A DNA stretch of 64,000 bases from NCBI RefSeq assembly GCF_006385685.1, contig NZ_VFRP01000018.1:30754-94753 (forward strand), given 5' to 3'. The position numbers were made by a program, and so were the translations under genes. The notes under the pieces were generated by a model, which worked only from the letters and a program-made list of their open reading frames with translations, was not told the DNA's origin and made no database searches. The stretch comes from Amaricoccus solimangrovi (GTDB taxonomy: Bacteria > Pseudomonadota > Alphaproteobacteria > Rhodobacterales > Rhodobacteraceae). The first letter of the stretch is position 1, and every line of letters begins with the position of its first letter. Below, piece by piece: positions 34,555 through 43,577 of this stretch.

Positions 34555-35112
34555 GTGTCGATGGCGAGAGACACGACCCGGAGCGCGCCGCCAGGCTGGC
34601 TGCGCGCCTTCGACCGCGGCATGGACCAGCTCGCGACGGCGACGCTGACGGGCGCGGAGCTGATGCTCGCGGCGATGCTGGTCATCAACATGCTCAACAT
34701 CGCGCTCCGCAACCTCGGCCTCGGCGGCCTCCTCTGGGTGGCGCCCTGGACCGGGTTCCTGATGGTCTGGTGCGTGTTCCTCGCCTTCTTCGCGATCTAC
34801 CGGCGGGGAATGGACATCACGCTGGCCTTCTTCACCAGCCGGTTCGGCCCGGGGCCGAACCGCGTCTTCCGGCTGATCGGCGCGCTTTGCGGCCTGCTCG
34901 TCTGCGCGGTGCTGATGCTGGAGACGCCGCAGATCATCGCCCGCCAGCGCGGCGTGCTCGAACTGGTGGGGGTGCAGCGCTACTGGCTGTCCGCGCCGAT
35001 GGTGCTTTCCGCCGCGCTGCTCTCCATCCACTTCCTCGTGGAGGCGGTGGCGCTCGCCCTCGGCTGGCGCGCGGCCGCGGTCGCCGATGAGACGGAGCAA
35101 CTGCAATGGTAG
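34555..35112 (+). CDS. TRAP transporter small permease, DctQ family
   Basis: Inner-membrane protein of 185 residues with four hydrophobic segments (ELMLAAMLVINMLNIALRNLG, VAPWTGFLMVWCVFLAFFAIY, VFRLIGALCGLLVCAVLML, PMVLSAALLSIHFLVEAVALAL), the normal layout of DctQ subunits. It begins at GTG 34555, with an ATG at 34561 as an alternative, and overlaps dctM by 7 bp. Confidence 0.85.
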   Translation: MSMARDTTRSAPPGWLRAFDRGMDQLATATLTGAELMLAAMLVINMLNIALRNLGLGGLLWVAPWTGFLMVWCVFLAFFAIYRRGMDITLAFFTSRFGPGPNRVFRLIGALCGLLVCAVLMLETPQIIARQRGVLELVGVQRYWLSAPMVLSAALLSIHFLVEAVALALGWRAAAVADETEQLQW

Positions 35113-36401
35113 CCCTGACGATCTTCGGCGTCTTCCTCATCCTCATGCTCATCGGGGTGCCGGTGATCATCGCGCTCGCGGTCGGCACGCTCGCCGCGAT
35201 GGCGCAGATCGGCCTCGCGGACAGCCTCCGGACGCTCTACGTCTTCCCGCTCAACATCCTCGAGGGGATCGACAGCCCGGCGCTGCTCGCGATCCCGTTC
35301 TTCATCCTCGCCGGGCACCTGATGACGGCGATCGGGCTCACCGACCGGATCTTCGTGCTCGCCAACAGCCTCGTCGGCCACCTTCGCGCCGGGCTCGCCC
35401 AGGTGAACGTGGTCTGCTCGCTCTTCTTCGGCGGCGTCACCGGCTCGGCCATCGCCGATGTCGCGGGGATCGGCAATCTCGTGATCGGCCAGATGGAGAG
35501 CCGGGGCTACCCGAGGCCCTTCGCGGCCGCGCTGACCGTCGCGAGCTCGGTGATCGGGCCGACGATGTGGCCCTCGGTGCCGCTGCTCATCTACGCCTTC
35601 GGCGCGCAGGTCTCGGTGGAGCGGATGTTCCTCGCCGGGATCGGCCCGGGCATCGTGCTGGTGCTGGCGCTGCTCGCCTACAACCGGATCGTCGCCCGGC
35701 GCTACAACGTGCCGCTGACGCCCCGCCCGCCGCTCGGCCGGATCGCGGGCGAGTTCGGGCGCTCGGGCTGGGCGCTGCTCGCGCCGATCATCATCATCGG
35801 CGCGATCACCACCGGCTTCGCCTCGCCGGTCGAGGCGGGCGTGATCGCCTGCGCCTACACGCTGCTGCTCGGGATCGTCTACCGTTCGCTCTCGCTCGCC
35901 CGTGTCCGCCACGCGATGACCGAGACGGTGCTGCTCTTCGGCTCGGTCCTCATGGTGATCGGCGTCTCCGCGGCGATGAGCTGGGTGCTGACCTACGACC
36001 AGGTGCCGCAGAAGCTCGCCGCCGGGGTGCTGAGCCTCACCGACAACAAGTACCTCTTCCTCCTGATCGTGGTCGCCTTCTTCCTGCTGATCGGCACGGT
36101 TCTGGAGAACATCCCGGCCATGGTGATCCTGATCCCGATCATGATGCCGCTCGTCGACCACTTCGGCATCGACCGCGTCCATTTCGGGCTGATCATGGTC
36201 TATGGCCTGCTGATCGGCATCGTCTCGCCGCCGGTCGGCGTCGCGCTCTTCATCGTGACCAAGATCGCCGACATCACCTTCGAGGAGGTCTGCCAGGCGA
36301 TCCTGCCCTTCTTCGTCCCGCTGATCGTCGTGCTCTTCATCATCACCTACGCGCCCGCCGTCGTCCTGTTCATCCCCAACCTGCTGCTCGGAGGAGCATG
36401 A
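35106..36401 (+). CDS. TRAP transporter large permease, DctM family
   Basis: Integral membrane protein of 431 residues with about twelve hydrophobic stretches, for example FGVFLILMLIGVPVIIALAVGTLA at the start and VPLIVVLFIITYAPAVVLFIPNLLL at the end. SLFFGGVTGSAIADVAGIGNLVI is the family signature in the first half and GVALFIVTKIADITFEEVCQAI lies near the end. It forms the translocation path driven by an ion gradient. It overlaps dctQ upstream and hyuA copy 2 downstream (ATGA at 36398), so all are translated together. Confidence 0.9.
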   Translation: MVALTIFGVFLILMLIGVPVIIALAVGTLAAMAQIGLADSLRTLYVFPLNILEGIDSPALLAIPFFILAGHLMTAIGLTDRIFVLANSLVGHLRAGLAQVNVVCSLFFGGVTGSAIADVAGIGNLVIGQMESRGYPRPFAAALTVASSVIGPTMWPSVPLLIYAFGAQVSVERMFLAGIGPGIVLVLALLAYNRIVARRYNVPLTPRPPLGRIAGEFGRSGWALLAPIIIIGAITTGFASPVEAGVIACAYTLLLGIVYRSLSLARVRHAMTETVLLFGSVLMVIGVSAAMSWVLTYDQVPQKLAAGVLSLTDNKYLFLLIVVAFFLLIGTVLENIPAMVILIPIMMPLVDHFGIDRVHFGLIMVYGLLIGIVSPPVGVALFIVTKIADITFEEVCQAILPFFVPLIVVLFIITYAPAVVLFIPNLLLGGA

Positions 36402-38515
36402 CCATGGCATCGCACCCGCGCATCGCCGCCGACATTGGCGGCACCTTCACCGATGTCGCGCTCATCCGCCCGGACGGGAGCATCGCCACGCGCAAGGTCT
36501 CCTCGACGCCGGACGACTATGCCCGGGGCGTCGCGGAGGGGATCCTCGAGCTCATCGCGATCAACGACCTCGATCCCTCCGAGATCGGCGAGATCATGCA
36601 CGCCTGCACGGTCGCGACGAACGCCATCCTCGAGGGCAAGGGCGCGCGGACCGCGCTCGTCACCACCGAGGGCTTCCGCGACGTGCTGGAGATGCGGCGC
36701 ATCCGTGTGCCGCGCCTCTACGATCCGCTCTACGAGAAGCCGCCCGCGCTCAGCCCGCGCAAGTGGCGTTTCGAGGTGGCCGAGCGGATGGACTTCCGGG
36801 GCGAGGCGCTGACCCCGCTCGACGAGGCGAGCGTCCACGCGGCCATCGACGCGATCGAGGCCGCGGGCGTCGACGCGGTCGCGGTCTGCCTGCTGCATTC
36901 CTACGCCAATCCCGCGCATGAGCGCCGGATCGGCGAGATGCTCGCCGCGCGGCTGCCGGGGGTCTTCGTCTCGCTCTCGGTCGACGTGCTGCCGGAGATC
37001 CGCGAATACGAGCGGACCTCGACCACCGTCATCAACTCCTTCGTCGGGCCGCCGGTGAAATCCTACCTCGACTCCCTCGAGGCGCGCTTCGCCGCCGCCG
37101 GGCTGCCGGAACGCTTCTTCATGATGCATTCCGCGGGCGGGATCGTGGACGCGCGGACCGTGGTCTCGCGCCCGGCGCAGATCGTCGAATGCGGTCCCGC
37201 CGCCGGCGTCATCGGCGCCCGCGCGATCATGCTCGAGGCGGGCTTCACCGACGCGATCACCTTCGACATGGGGGGCACCACCGCGAAGGCGAGCCTGATC
37301 GAGGACGGGCACCTGCTCCGGGCCGAGGATTACGAGGTCGGCGGCGGCATCTCGCTCTCCTCGAAGCTCGCCAAGGGCGGCGGCTACGCGCTGAAACTGC
37401 CGGTCATCGACATTTCCGAGGTCGGCGCCGGCGGCGGCTCGATCGTCTGGCGCGACCGCGCGGGCGCGCTCAAGGTCGGCCCCCACAGCGCGGGCGCGGC
37501 GCCCGGCCCGGCCTGCTACGGCGCGGGAGGAACCGAGCCGACGGTGACCGACGCGAACATGGTCCTCGGCTATCTCAACCCCGAGGCGCTCGCGGGCGGC
37601 GCCGTCCCGGTCGATCCGGAACTGAGCCGCGCCGCGCTCACCCGCGTCGTGGCGGAGCCGATGGGCATCGACATCGACCGCGCCGCGCATGGGGTGCACG
37701 AGCTCGTCTCGACCGTGATGACGCGCGCGGTGAAGTCGGTCACGACCTACCGCGGCCGCGATCCCCGCGATTTCGTGATGATCGCCTTCGGCGGCAACGG
37801 CGGCATCCATTCGGTCTCGCTCGCCCGGTCGCTCGGCATCTCGACCGTGATCGTGCCGCCGGGCGCGGGCGTGCTCTCGGCGCTCGGGCTGCTCTTCGCC
37901 GATATCGAGACCTCGGCCTCCGCGGCGATCCTGAGGCCGGTCGACGCGGCCGATCCCGCGCTGGTCGCGGCGCGCTTCGCCGCGCTCGAGGCCCAGACGG
38001 CGGCGGAACTGTCGCGCGACGCGGCCGAGGTCACCTTCGTCCACGAGGCCGATTTCCGCTACCGCGGCCAGGCCTTCGAGCTGACGCTTCCCTTCGCGGA
38101 AGGACGCGCGCTGAGCCCCGAAGGAGTGGCCTCGGCGCTCGAATCCTTCGCCGCCGCGCATGAGCGCGCCTATGGCTACCGGCTGACGGGGACGCCGGTG
38201 GAGATCGTGAGCCTGCGCGTCACCGCGCGGGTGCCGCGGCCGCGCCGCGGCCTGCCGCCGCATCGCCCGCGCGCAGGCGCGCCGGAGCGGCGGCGCGCGG
38301 TCTATTTCGGCCCGGACCGGGGCCGGGTCGAGGCCGCCGTCATCGACCGCGCCGGGCTCGCGGCGGGGCCGCGCTCCGGGCCGCTGATCGTCGAGGAATA
38401 CGAGGGCACGACCATCGTGCCGCCCGATTGCCAGGCCCGCGTCGACGCGCGCGGCAACATCGTCGTCACGCTGCCGGTGGCGGCGCGGGCGCGGGAAGTG
38501 GAGGCCGCGGAATGA
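36398..38515 (+). CDS. hyuA: Hydantoinase/oxoprolinase subunit A, copy 2
   Basis: Second HyuA, 705 residues. Actin-like ATPase motifs are RIAADIGGTFTDVALIR, ITFDMGGTTAKASLIEDG and EVGAGGGSIVWRDRAGALKVGP; note TAK in place of copy 1's TSTD in the phosphate-2 loop, which may reflect a different substrate group. EYERTSTTVINSFVGPPVKSYL and FGGNGGIHSVSLARSLGIS are conserved. It overlaps dctM at its start (ATGA) and hyuB copy 2 at its end. It is clearly divergent from copy 1, so the two pairs are not recent duplicates. Confidence 0.88.
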   Translation: MTMASHPRIAADIGGTFTDVALIRPDGSIATRKVSSTPDDYARGVAEGILELIAINDLDPSEIGEIMHACTVATNAILEGKGARTALVTTEGFRDVLEMRRIRVPRLYDPLYEKPPALSPRKWRFEVAERMDFRGEALTPLDEASVHAAIDAIEAAGVDAVAVCLLHSYANPAHERRIGEMLAARLPGVFVSLSVDVLPEIREYERTSTTVINSFVGPPVKSYLDSLEARFAAAGLPERFFMMHSAGGIVDARTVVSRPAQIVECGPAAGVIGARAIMLEAGFTDAITFDMGGTTAKASLIEDGHLLRAEDYEVGGGISLSSKLAKGGGYALKLPVIDISEVGAGGGSIVWRDRAGALKVGPHSAGAAPGPACYGAGGTEPTVTDANMVLGYLNPEALAGGAVPVDPELSRAALTRVVAEPMGIDIDRAAHGVHELVSTVMTRAVKSVTTYRGRDPRDFVMIAFGGNGGIHSVSLARSLGISTVIVPPGAGVLSALGLLFADIETSASAAILRPVDAADPALVAARFAALEAQTAAELSRDAAEVTFVHEADFRYRGQAFELTLPFAEGRALSPEGVASALESFAAAHERAYGYRLTGTPVEIVSLRVTARVPRPRRGLPPHRPRAGAPERRRAVYFGPDRGRVEAAVIDRAGLAAGPRSGPLIVEEYEGTTIVPPDCQARVDARGNIVVTLPVAARAREVEAAE

Positions 38516-40188
38516 GACAGGTGGACCCGATCCGGCTCGAGGTGATGAAGAACGCCTTCGATGCCATCGCCGACGAGATGGCGCTGATGCTGATGCGCGC
38601 CGCCTATTCGCCGATCGTGCGCGACAGCATGGACTATTCGACCGCGATCTGCGACGCGAAGGGCCAGACGCTGGCGCAGGGCGTCACGACGCCGATGCAT
38701 CTCGGCAGCTTCTACGACGCGATGCGCCACCTGACGCGGCGCTACGCGGGCAACATCCACCCCGGCGACGTCTTCATCGGCAACGACCCCTACGCCGCCG
38801 ACGGCCAGCACCTGCCCGACATCTACATCGTCGAGCCGATCTTCCATGGCGGCCGCCTCGTCGCCTGGACCACGACGCTCGCGCATCACGCCGATGTGGG
38901 CGGCATCGTGCCGGGATCGAACGCGCTCGGCGCGGAGGAGATCTATCAGGAGGGGCTGCGGCTGCCGTTCCTGAAGCTCTGCGACGCCGGCGTGATGAAC
39001 GAGGCGATCTGGGAGATCATCGGCCTCAACGTCCGCGTGCCCGAGATGGTCCGGGGCGACCTGCGCGCGCAGATGGCGGCGAGCCACGCCGGGCGGCGGT
39101 CGTTCCTCGAACTGGTCGCGCGCTATGGAATCGACGAGGTGCTCGCCTCGGCGGAGGAGCTTCACGACTATGCCGAGCGGCTGGGCCGGGCGGAGATCCG
39201 CGACCTCCCGAACGGTACCTATCGCTTCACCGACCATCTCGACGGGCTCGGAGAGGATCCCGAGCCGATCGTGATCGCGGTCGCGGTGACGATCGGGGAC
39301 GACACGATCGCGGTCGACTTCGCCGGCTCCTCGCCGCAGGTCGCGGGCGGGGTCAACACGCCGCTCCCCTTCACCAAGGCCTCGGTCTATACCGCGCTCC
39401 GCTCGGTGATGCTGTCCGACATCCCGAACTGCCACGGGTTCGAGCGCGTCGTGACGGTGACGGCGCCCGAGGGAACGGTGGTCAATTCCGTCCATCCCGC
39501 GCCCTGCGGCGCGCGCGGCATCACCGGCTACCGCGTGATCGACGCGATGTTCGGCGCGCTGGCCCAGGCGCTGCCGGACCGGGTGACGGCGGACGGCATG
39601 GGCGGCTCGACCGTGCCGACCTTCGCCGGCTGGCACGAGGGCCGGGCCTTCGTCTTCACCGAGACGGTGATGGGCACCTGGGGCGCGACCTCAGCGCATG
39701 ACGGCCAGGTCGGCGTGCCGCACATGGGGGCGAACCAGGCCAACGTGCCGGTCGAGATGATCGAGGCCGCCTATCCGCTCCGGATCCGCCGCTACGGCAT
39801 CATGCCGGACACGGGCGGCGCTGGCCGCCACCGCGGCGGCGACGCCTTCATCCGCGAATACGAATACCTCGGCGAGACGGCGGGGGTGATGTCGCTCCGT
39901 TCCGACAAGGCGCGCTTCCGCCCGCACGGGCTCGCGGGCGGGGCGGAGGGCACCGGTCCGGTCAGCCTGCTGATCCGGGGCGAGACGGTGAGCGAACTCC
40001 CCGTGCTCGTGACGCGCCCCTACACGCTCGGCAAGGGCGACGTCTTCCGCCATGTCTCGCCCTCGGGCGGCGGCTTCGGCCCGGCCTCGGAACGTCCGGA
40101 GGCGGAGGTCCGCGCCGATCTCGAGGCGGGGCTGATCTCGCCCGAGACCGCGCTCCGCGACTACGGCGTGACCGCGCAGGCGAGATAG
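38512..40188 (+). CDS. hyuB: Hydantoinase/oxoprolinase subunit B, copy 2
   Basis: Second HyuB, 558 residues: DPIRLEVMKNAFDAIADEMALMLMRAAYSPIV at the start, IGNDPYAADGQHLPDIYIV, the histidine motif TLAHHADVGGIVPGSNALGAEEI, HPAPCGARGITGYRVIDAMFGAL and LRSDKARFRPHGLAGGAEGTG. It pairs with the preceding HyuA (ATGA overlap). Its 3' end overlaps the convergent GntR gene by 28 bp, an unusual arrangement where antisense transcription could matter. Confidence 0.88.
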   Translation: MRQVDPIRLEVMKNAFDAIADEMALMLMRAAYSPIVRDSMDYSTAICDAKGQTLAQGVTTPMHLGSFYDAMRHLTRRYAGNIHPGDVFIGNDPYAADGQHLPDIYIVEPIFHGGRLVAWTTTLAHHADVGGIVPGSNALGAEEIYQEGLRLPFLKLCDAGVMNEAIWEIIGLNVRVPEMVRGDLRAQMAASHAGRRSFLELVARYGIDEVLASAEELHDYAERLGRAEIRDLPNGTYRFTDHLDGLGEDPEPIVIAVAVTIGDDTIAVDFAGSSPQVAGGVNTPLPFTKASVYTALRSVMLSDIPNCHGFERVVTVTAPEGTVVNSVHPAPCGARGITGYRVIDAMFGALAQALPDRVTADGMGGSTVPTFAGWHEGRAFVFTETVMGTWGATSAHDGQVGVPHMGANQANVPVEMIEAAYPLRIRRYGIMPDTGGAGRHRGGDAFIREYEYLGETAGVMSLRSDKARFRPHGLAGGAEGTGPVSLLIRGETVSELPVLVTRPYTLGKGDVFRHVSPSGGGFGPASERPEAEVRADLEAGLISPETALRDYGVTAQAR

Positions 40189-40805
40189 GCCTCGCGCGAG
40201 GCGGGCAGATGCGCGCGGCAGAGGTTGACCAGATCGTCGCGGCGCCCCTCGGCGGCCGCGGCGATCATCGCGTGATGCTCGTCGCGCGCCCGCGCGACCG
40301 CCGCCGGATCGCCGAGCGAGGCGAAGCGGATCGCATGGGCCCGGCGCGAGGCGGCCTCGACCGCCTCCACGAGGAAAGGGTTGGGGCAGAAGGAAAAGAG
40401 CCGCGCGTGAAAGGCCCGGTTGGCGCGGAAGATCGCAGCCTTGTCGCCCGCCTCCACCGCCGCGTCGTGCCGCCGCTGCGCCGCCTCGAGCGCCGCGAGG
40501 GCGGAGGCTGGCAGCGGCGCGGGCAGCCGGGCGGCGGCGCCGGTCTCCAGCATCTCCCGCAGGTCGTAGAGATCGCGGACCTCCGCGGGGGTGAAGGCGC
40601 GCACCTGCGCCCCCCGGTTCGGGATCAGCTCGACCACCCCGATCTCCGCGAGCCGGCGCAGCGCGTCGCGGATCACGTGGCGCTTGGCGCCGAACCGGGC
40701 GATGAGCGCGTCCTCCGGCAGCCGCTCGCGCGGGTGGAGCCGCCCGAGCACGATGTCCTCCTCCAGCGCGCGGGTGACCGCGGCGAGTTCCGTGCTCCGC
40801 GTCAT
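40161..40805 (-). CDS. GntR-family regulator (FadR/FCD type)
   Basis: Protein of 214 residues. N-terminal winged helix (about 10-70: VLGRLHPRERLPEDALIARFG, RDALRRLAEIGVVELIPNRGAQV) and an alpha-helical FCD ligand domain (LYDLREMLETGAAARL, FHARLFSFCPNPFLVEAVEAAS, DEHHAMIAAAAEGRRDDL) with the histidines that usually hold a metal for carboxylate ligands. It starts one base after the hydroxyacid dehydrogenase stop and probably controls that gene and the divergent dehydratase. The ATG at 40805 is used; the one at 40841 lies inside the upstream gene. Confidence 0.85.
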   Translation of the reverse strand: MTRSTELAAVTRALEEDIVLGRLHPRERLPEDALIARFGAKRHVIRDALRRLAEIGVVELIPNRGAQVRAFTPAEVRDLYDLREMLETGAAARLPAPLPASALAALEAAQRRHDAAVEAGDKAAIFRANRAFHARLFSFCPNPFLVEAVEAASRRAHAIRFASLGDPAAVARARDEHHAMIAAAAEGRRDDLVNLCRAHLPASREAYLACAVTP

Positions 40806-40806
40806 C

Positions 40807-41763
40807 TCAATGCCCCCCGACGAGGTCGGGCGGCGTCGCACCCGCGAGGAAGGCGGCCACGTTGTCGAGCGCGCGCGCCCCCATGGCCTCGCGCGTCTCC
40901 AGCGTGGCGCTGCCCATGTGCGGCGTCAGGAAGGCGCGCGGCTGGTCGCGCAGACGCAGGTCGTAGGCCGGTTCGGCGCGGAAGACGTCGAGCCCCGCGC
41001 CGGCGAGATGGCCGGAGCCGAGCGCCTCGACCAGCGCCTCCTCGTCCACGAGCGACCCGCGCGCTGTGTTGACGAAGATCGCGCCGGGGCGCAGCCGCGC
41101 GAACCGCTCCCGCGTCATCAGCGGCGCGCTTCCTGCGCCGGGCAGGTGGAGGCTGAGGACGTCGACGACGGGCAGCATCGCGTCGAGATCGGCGTGCCAG
41201 CGCGCGCCGCGCTCCCGCGCCGGATCGAGCCGGCGGCGGTTGTGGTAGTCGATCCGCATGCCGAAGCCCCGCGCGCGCTCGGCGACGGCCCGGCCGATCC
41301 GGCCCATGCCGACGATGCCGAGCCGCTTGCCCGACAGCTGGGTGCCGAGCATCTCGTGAAGCGCGAAGCTCCGGCGCCAGCCCGCCTCCATGATCCGCTG
41401 GTATTCCCGCGCGCGCCGCGCCGCGCCGAGCAGGAGCAGCATCGTCAGTTCCGCCGTCGCATCGGTCAGGACGTCCGGGGTGTTCGTCACCGCGACACCG
41501 CGCGCGGCCGCCGCGCCGAGGTCGAGATGGTCGAAGCCGACGCTCGTCGTGGCGATCAGGCCCACTTCGGGCGGAAGCGCCGCCAGCGCCCCGGCGTCGA
41601 GCTTCTGGCGCGAGGAGATCACGATGGCGCGGACCTTCCCGGCCGCGGCCGCCGCGGCGACCTCGGCGGCCGAGAGGTTGCTCCCGGCCGGATCGCAGCC
41701 GAAGGCGGCGCGGGCGCGCGCTTCGACCGCGCGGGGCAGGGGGGTGGCGAGCAGGACGGGCAT
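40807..41763 (-). CDS. D-2-hydroxyacid dehydrogenase (glyoxylate/hydroxypyruvate reductase type)
   Basis: NAD(P)-dependent dehydrogenase of 318 residues that interconverts 2-keto and D-2-hydroxy acids. Motifs: substrate loop ATTSVGFDHLDL, nucleotide-binding GIVGMGRIGRAVAERARGFGM, catalytic region VFVNTARGSLVDEEAL (Arg) and TPHMGSAT (His, with the paired Glu in the FRAEPAYD segment). Resemblance is to glyoxylate/hydroxypyruvate reductases. It is divergent from the IlvD/Edd dehydratase across 90 bp, so it may reduce an aldolase product such as glyoxylate or hydroxypyruvate. Its start, ATG 41763, follows GAGG. Confidence 0.87.
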   Translation of the reverse strand: MPVLLATPLPRAVEARARAAFGCDPAGSNLSAAEVAAAAAAGKVRAIVISSRQKLDAGALAALPPEVGLIATTSVGFDHLDLGAAAARGVAVTNTPDVLTDATAELTMLLLLGAARRAREYQRIMEAGWRRSFALHEMLGTQLSGKRLGIVGMGRIGRAVAERARGFGMRIDYHNRRRLDPARERGARWHADLDAMLPVVDVLSLHLPGAGSAPLMTRERFARLRPGAIFVNTARGSLVDEEALVEALGSGHLAGAGLDVFRAEPAYDLRLRDQPRAFLTPHMGSATLETREAMGARALDNVAAFLAGATPPDLVGGH

Positions 41764-41770
41764 CGATACC

Positions 41771-41804
41771 TCGGGAGTTATTATCAATAAGATTATTGAC
41801 AATA
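41771..41804. promoter_or_regulatory. AT-rich palindromic operator between dehydrogenase and dehydratase genes
   Basis: Very AT-rich stretch in GC-rich DNA, ending in the perfect palindrome TATTG-A-CAATA (41794-41804), with a related half-site TTATCAATAA just upstream. A TTGACA (41796-41801) overlaps the palindrome. It fits a GntR operator over the divergent promoters. Confidence 0.5.
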
Positions 41805-41853
41805 TGCGTGCCGGATGCAACCGTGGGAAGCGGATCCGACGAGAGGAAACCTG

Positions 41854-43563
41854 ATGGAGCCGAAGACGGGATTGCGCCGGAACGTCGCGCATTACGGGGA
41901 CGCGGAATTCGCGGCCTATCTGCGCAAGGCCTTCATCAAGGCGATGGGCTACACGGACGAGGCGCTCGATCGGCCGGTGGTGGGCATCGTCGACACCGGC
42001 TCCGGCTACAACGCCTGCCACCGCAACATGCCCGACCTGATCGAGGCGGCCTCGCGCGGCGTGATGCTCGCCGGCGCGATCCCGATCCCGTTCCCGGTGA
42101 TCTCGCTCCAGGAGAGCTTCACCCACCCCTCGACGATGTATCTGCGCAACCTGATGGCGATGGACGCGGAGGAGATGATCCGCGCGCAGCCGATGGACGC
42201 GGTGATCCTGATCGGCGGCTGCGACAAGACCGTGCCCGCGCTCCTGATGGGCGCGGCGAGCGCGGACATTCCCGCGATCATGCTGGTGACCGGGCCGATG
42301 ATGGCGGGATCCTGGCGGGGCGAGCGGCTCGGCGCCTGCACCGACTGCCGCCGCTTCTGGGGACGGTTCCGCGCGGGCGAACTCGACGCGGGCGAGATCG
42401 CGCAGGTGAGCGATACGCTCGCCCCCACCATCGGCACCTGCGGCGTGATGGGCACCGCTTCCACCATGGCGCTCGCGGTGGAGGCGATGGGGATGATGCT
42501 GCCCGGCGGGGCGAGCGCCCCCGCGGTCTCCTCGGAGCGGCGGCGCATCGCCGAGATGACGGGCGCGCGCGCGGTCGGGATCGCGCGCGAGGGGTTGCGC
42601 CCGTCGCAGGTGATGGCGCCCGCGGCCTTCGAGAACGCGTTCCGGACGGTGATGGCCTGCGGCGGCTCCACCAACGCGATCATCCACCTGACCGCGATGG
42701 CCGGCCGGCTCGGCATCGCGGTCGATCTCGCGACCGTCGACCGGATCGCGCGGGAGACGCCCGTGCTCGTCGATCTGAAACCCTCGGGCCAGGGTTACAT
42801 GGAGGATCTGCACCGCGCTGGCGGGCTCGCGCCGATCCTGCGCGAGATCCGGGGCGCGCTCCGGCTCGACGCGCCGACGATCAGCGGGCGGACGCTTGGC
42901 GAGACGCTCGACGCGGCGCCGGCGCCCTGGCCGCAGGAGGTGGTGCGGCCTTCGGCCGATCCGGTCGTGAGGGGCGAGGGGATGGTGGTGCTGGGCGGCA
43001 ATCTCGCCCCGGCGGGCGCGCTCCTGAAGACCGCCGCCGCGACGCCCGCGCTGCTCACGCACCGGGGCAGGGCGGTCGTCTTCGACTCGCTCGCCGATCT
43101 CGCCGAACGGCTCGACGATCCTGATCTCGACGTGACGGCGGAGGATGTGCTGGTGCTGCGCGACGCCGGCCCGATCGGCGCGCCGGGCATGCCGGAGGCG
43201 GGCTACATCCCGATTCCGAAAAAGCTCGCGCGGGAGGGCGTGAAGGACATGGTGCGGATCTCGGACGCGCGGATGAGCGGCACCGCCTTCGGCACGATCG
43301 TGCTGCACATCGCCCCGGAGGCCGCCGCCGGGGGACCGCTCGGCGCGGTCCGGACCGGCGACATGATCGCGCTCGACGCGGGCGGGCGGACGCTGATGCT
43401 CGAGGTGGCGCCGGAGGAGATCGCGGCGCGTCTCGCCGCGCGCCCGCCAAGGGAGGACGGCGAGACGCGGGGCTACGCGCGGCTCTACCGCCAGTCGGTA
43501 CTGCAGGCCGATCGCGGCTGCGACTTCGACTTCTGCGTGCCGAAGGAACGCGCGCGCCTCTGA
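41854..43563 (+). CDS. IlvD/Edd-family dehydratase (sugar-acid dehydratase)
   Basis: [Fe-S] dehydratase of 569 residues that removes water from a 2,3-dihydroxy acid to give a 2-keto-3-deoxy acid. Three cysteines positioned like the [2Fe-2S] ligands of aldonate dehydratases are C55 (GYNACHRN), C123 (GGCDKT) and C196 (GTCGVMG). CTDCRRFWGRFRAGEL and RISDARMSGTAFGT are also family signatures. The two-Fe-type CTDCR segment is closer to L-arabinonate/D-xylonate dehydratases than to IlvD itself. The ATG at 41854 follows AGAGG; an upstream in-frame start at 41815 is weaker. With the DapA- and RraA-type genes nearby this suggests catabolism of a sugar acid or branched hydroxy acid. Confidence 0.87.
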   Translation: MEPKTGLRRNVAHYGDAEFAAYLRKAFIKAMGYTDEALDRPVVGIVDTGSGYNACHRNMPDLIEAASRGVMLAGAIPIPFPVISLQESFTHPSTMYLRNLMAMDAEEMIRAQPMDAVILIGGCDKTVPALLMGAASADIPAIMLVTGPMMAGSWRGERLGACTDCRRFWGRFRAGELDAGEIAQVSDTLAPTIGTCGVMGTASTMALAVEAMGMMLPGGASAPAVSSERRRIAEMTGARAVGIAREGLRPSQVMAPAAFENAFRTVMACGGSTNAIIHLTAMAGRLGIAVDLATVDRIARETPVLVDLKPSGQGYMEDLHRAGGLAPILREIRGALRLDAPTISGRTLGETLDAAPAPWPQEVVRPSADPVVRGEGMVVLGGNLAPAGALLKTAAATPALLTHRGRAVVFDSLADLAERLDDPDLDVTAEDVLVLRDAGPIGAPGMPEAGYIPIPKKLAREGVKDMVRISDARMSGTAFGTIVLHIAPEAAAGGPLGAVRTGDMIALDAGGRTLMLEVAPEEIAARLAARPPREDGETRGYARLYRQSVLQADRGCDFDFCVPKERARL

Positions 43564-43577
43564 CGGGCGCGCGCCGA

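Noticed and set aside
35087..36397. Upstream in-frame extension of the second HyuA gene
   Set aside because: It overlaps the dctM gene completely; the true start is the ATG overlapping the dctM stop.
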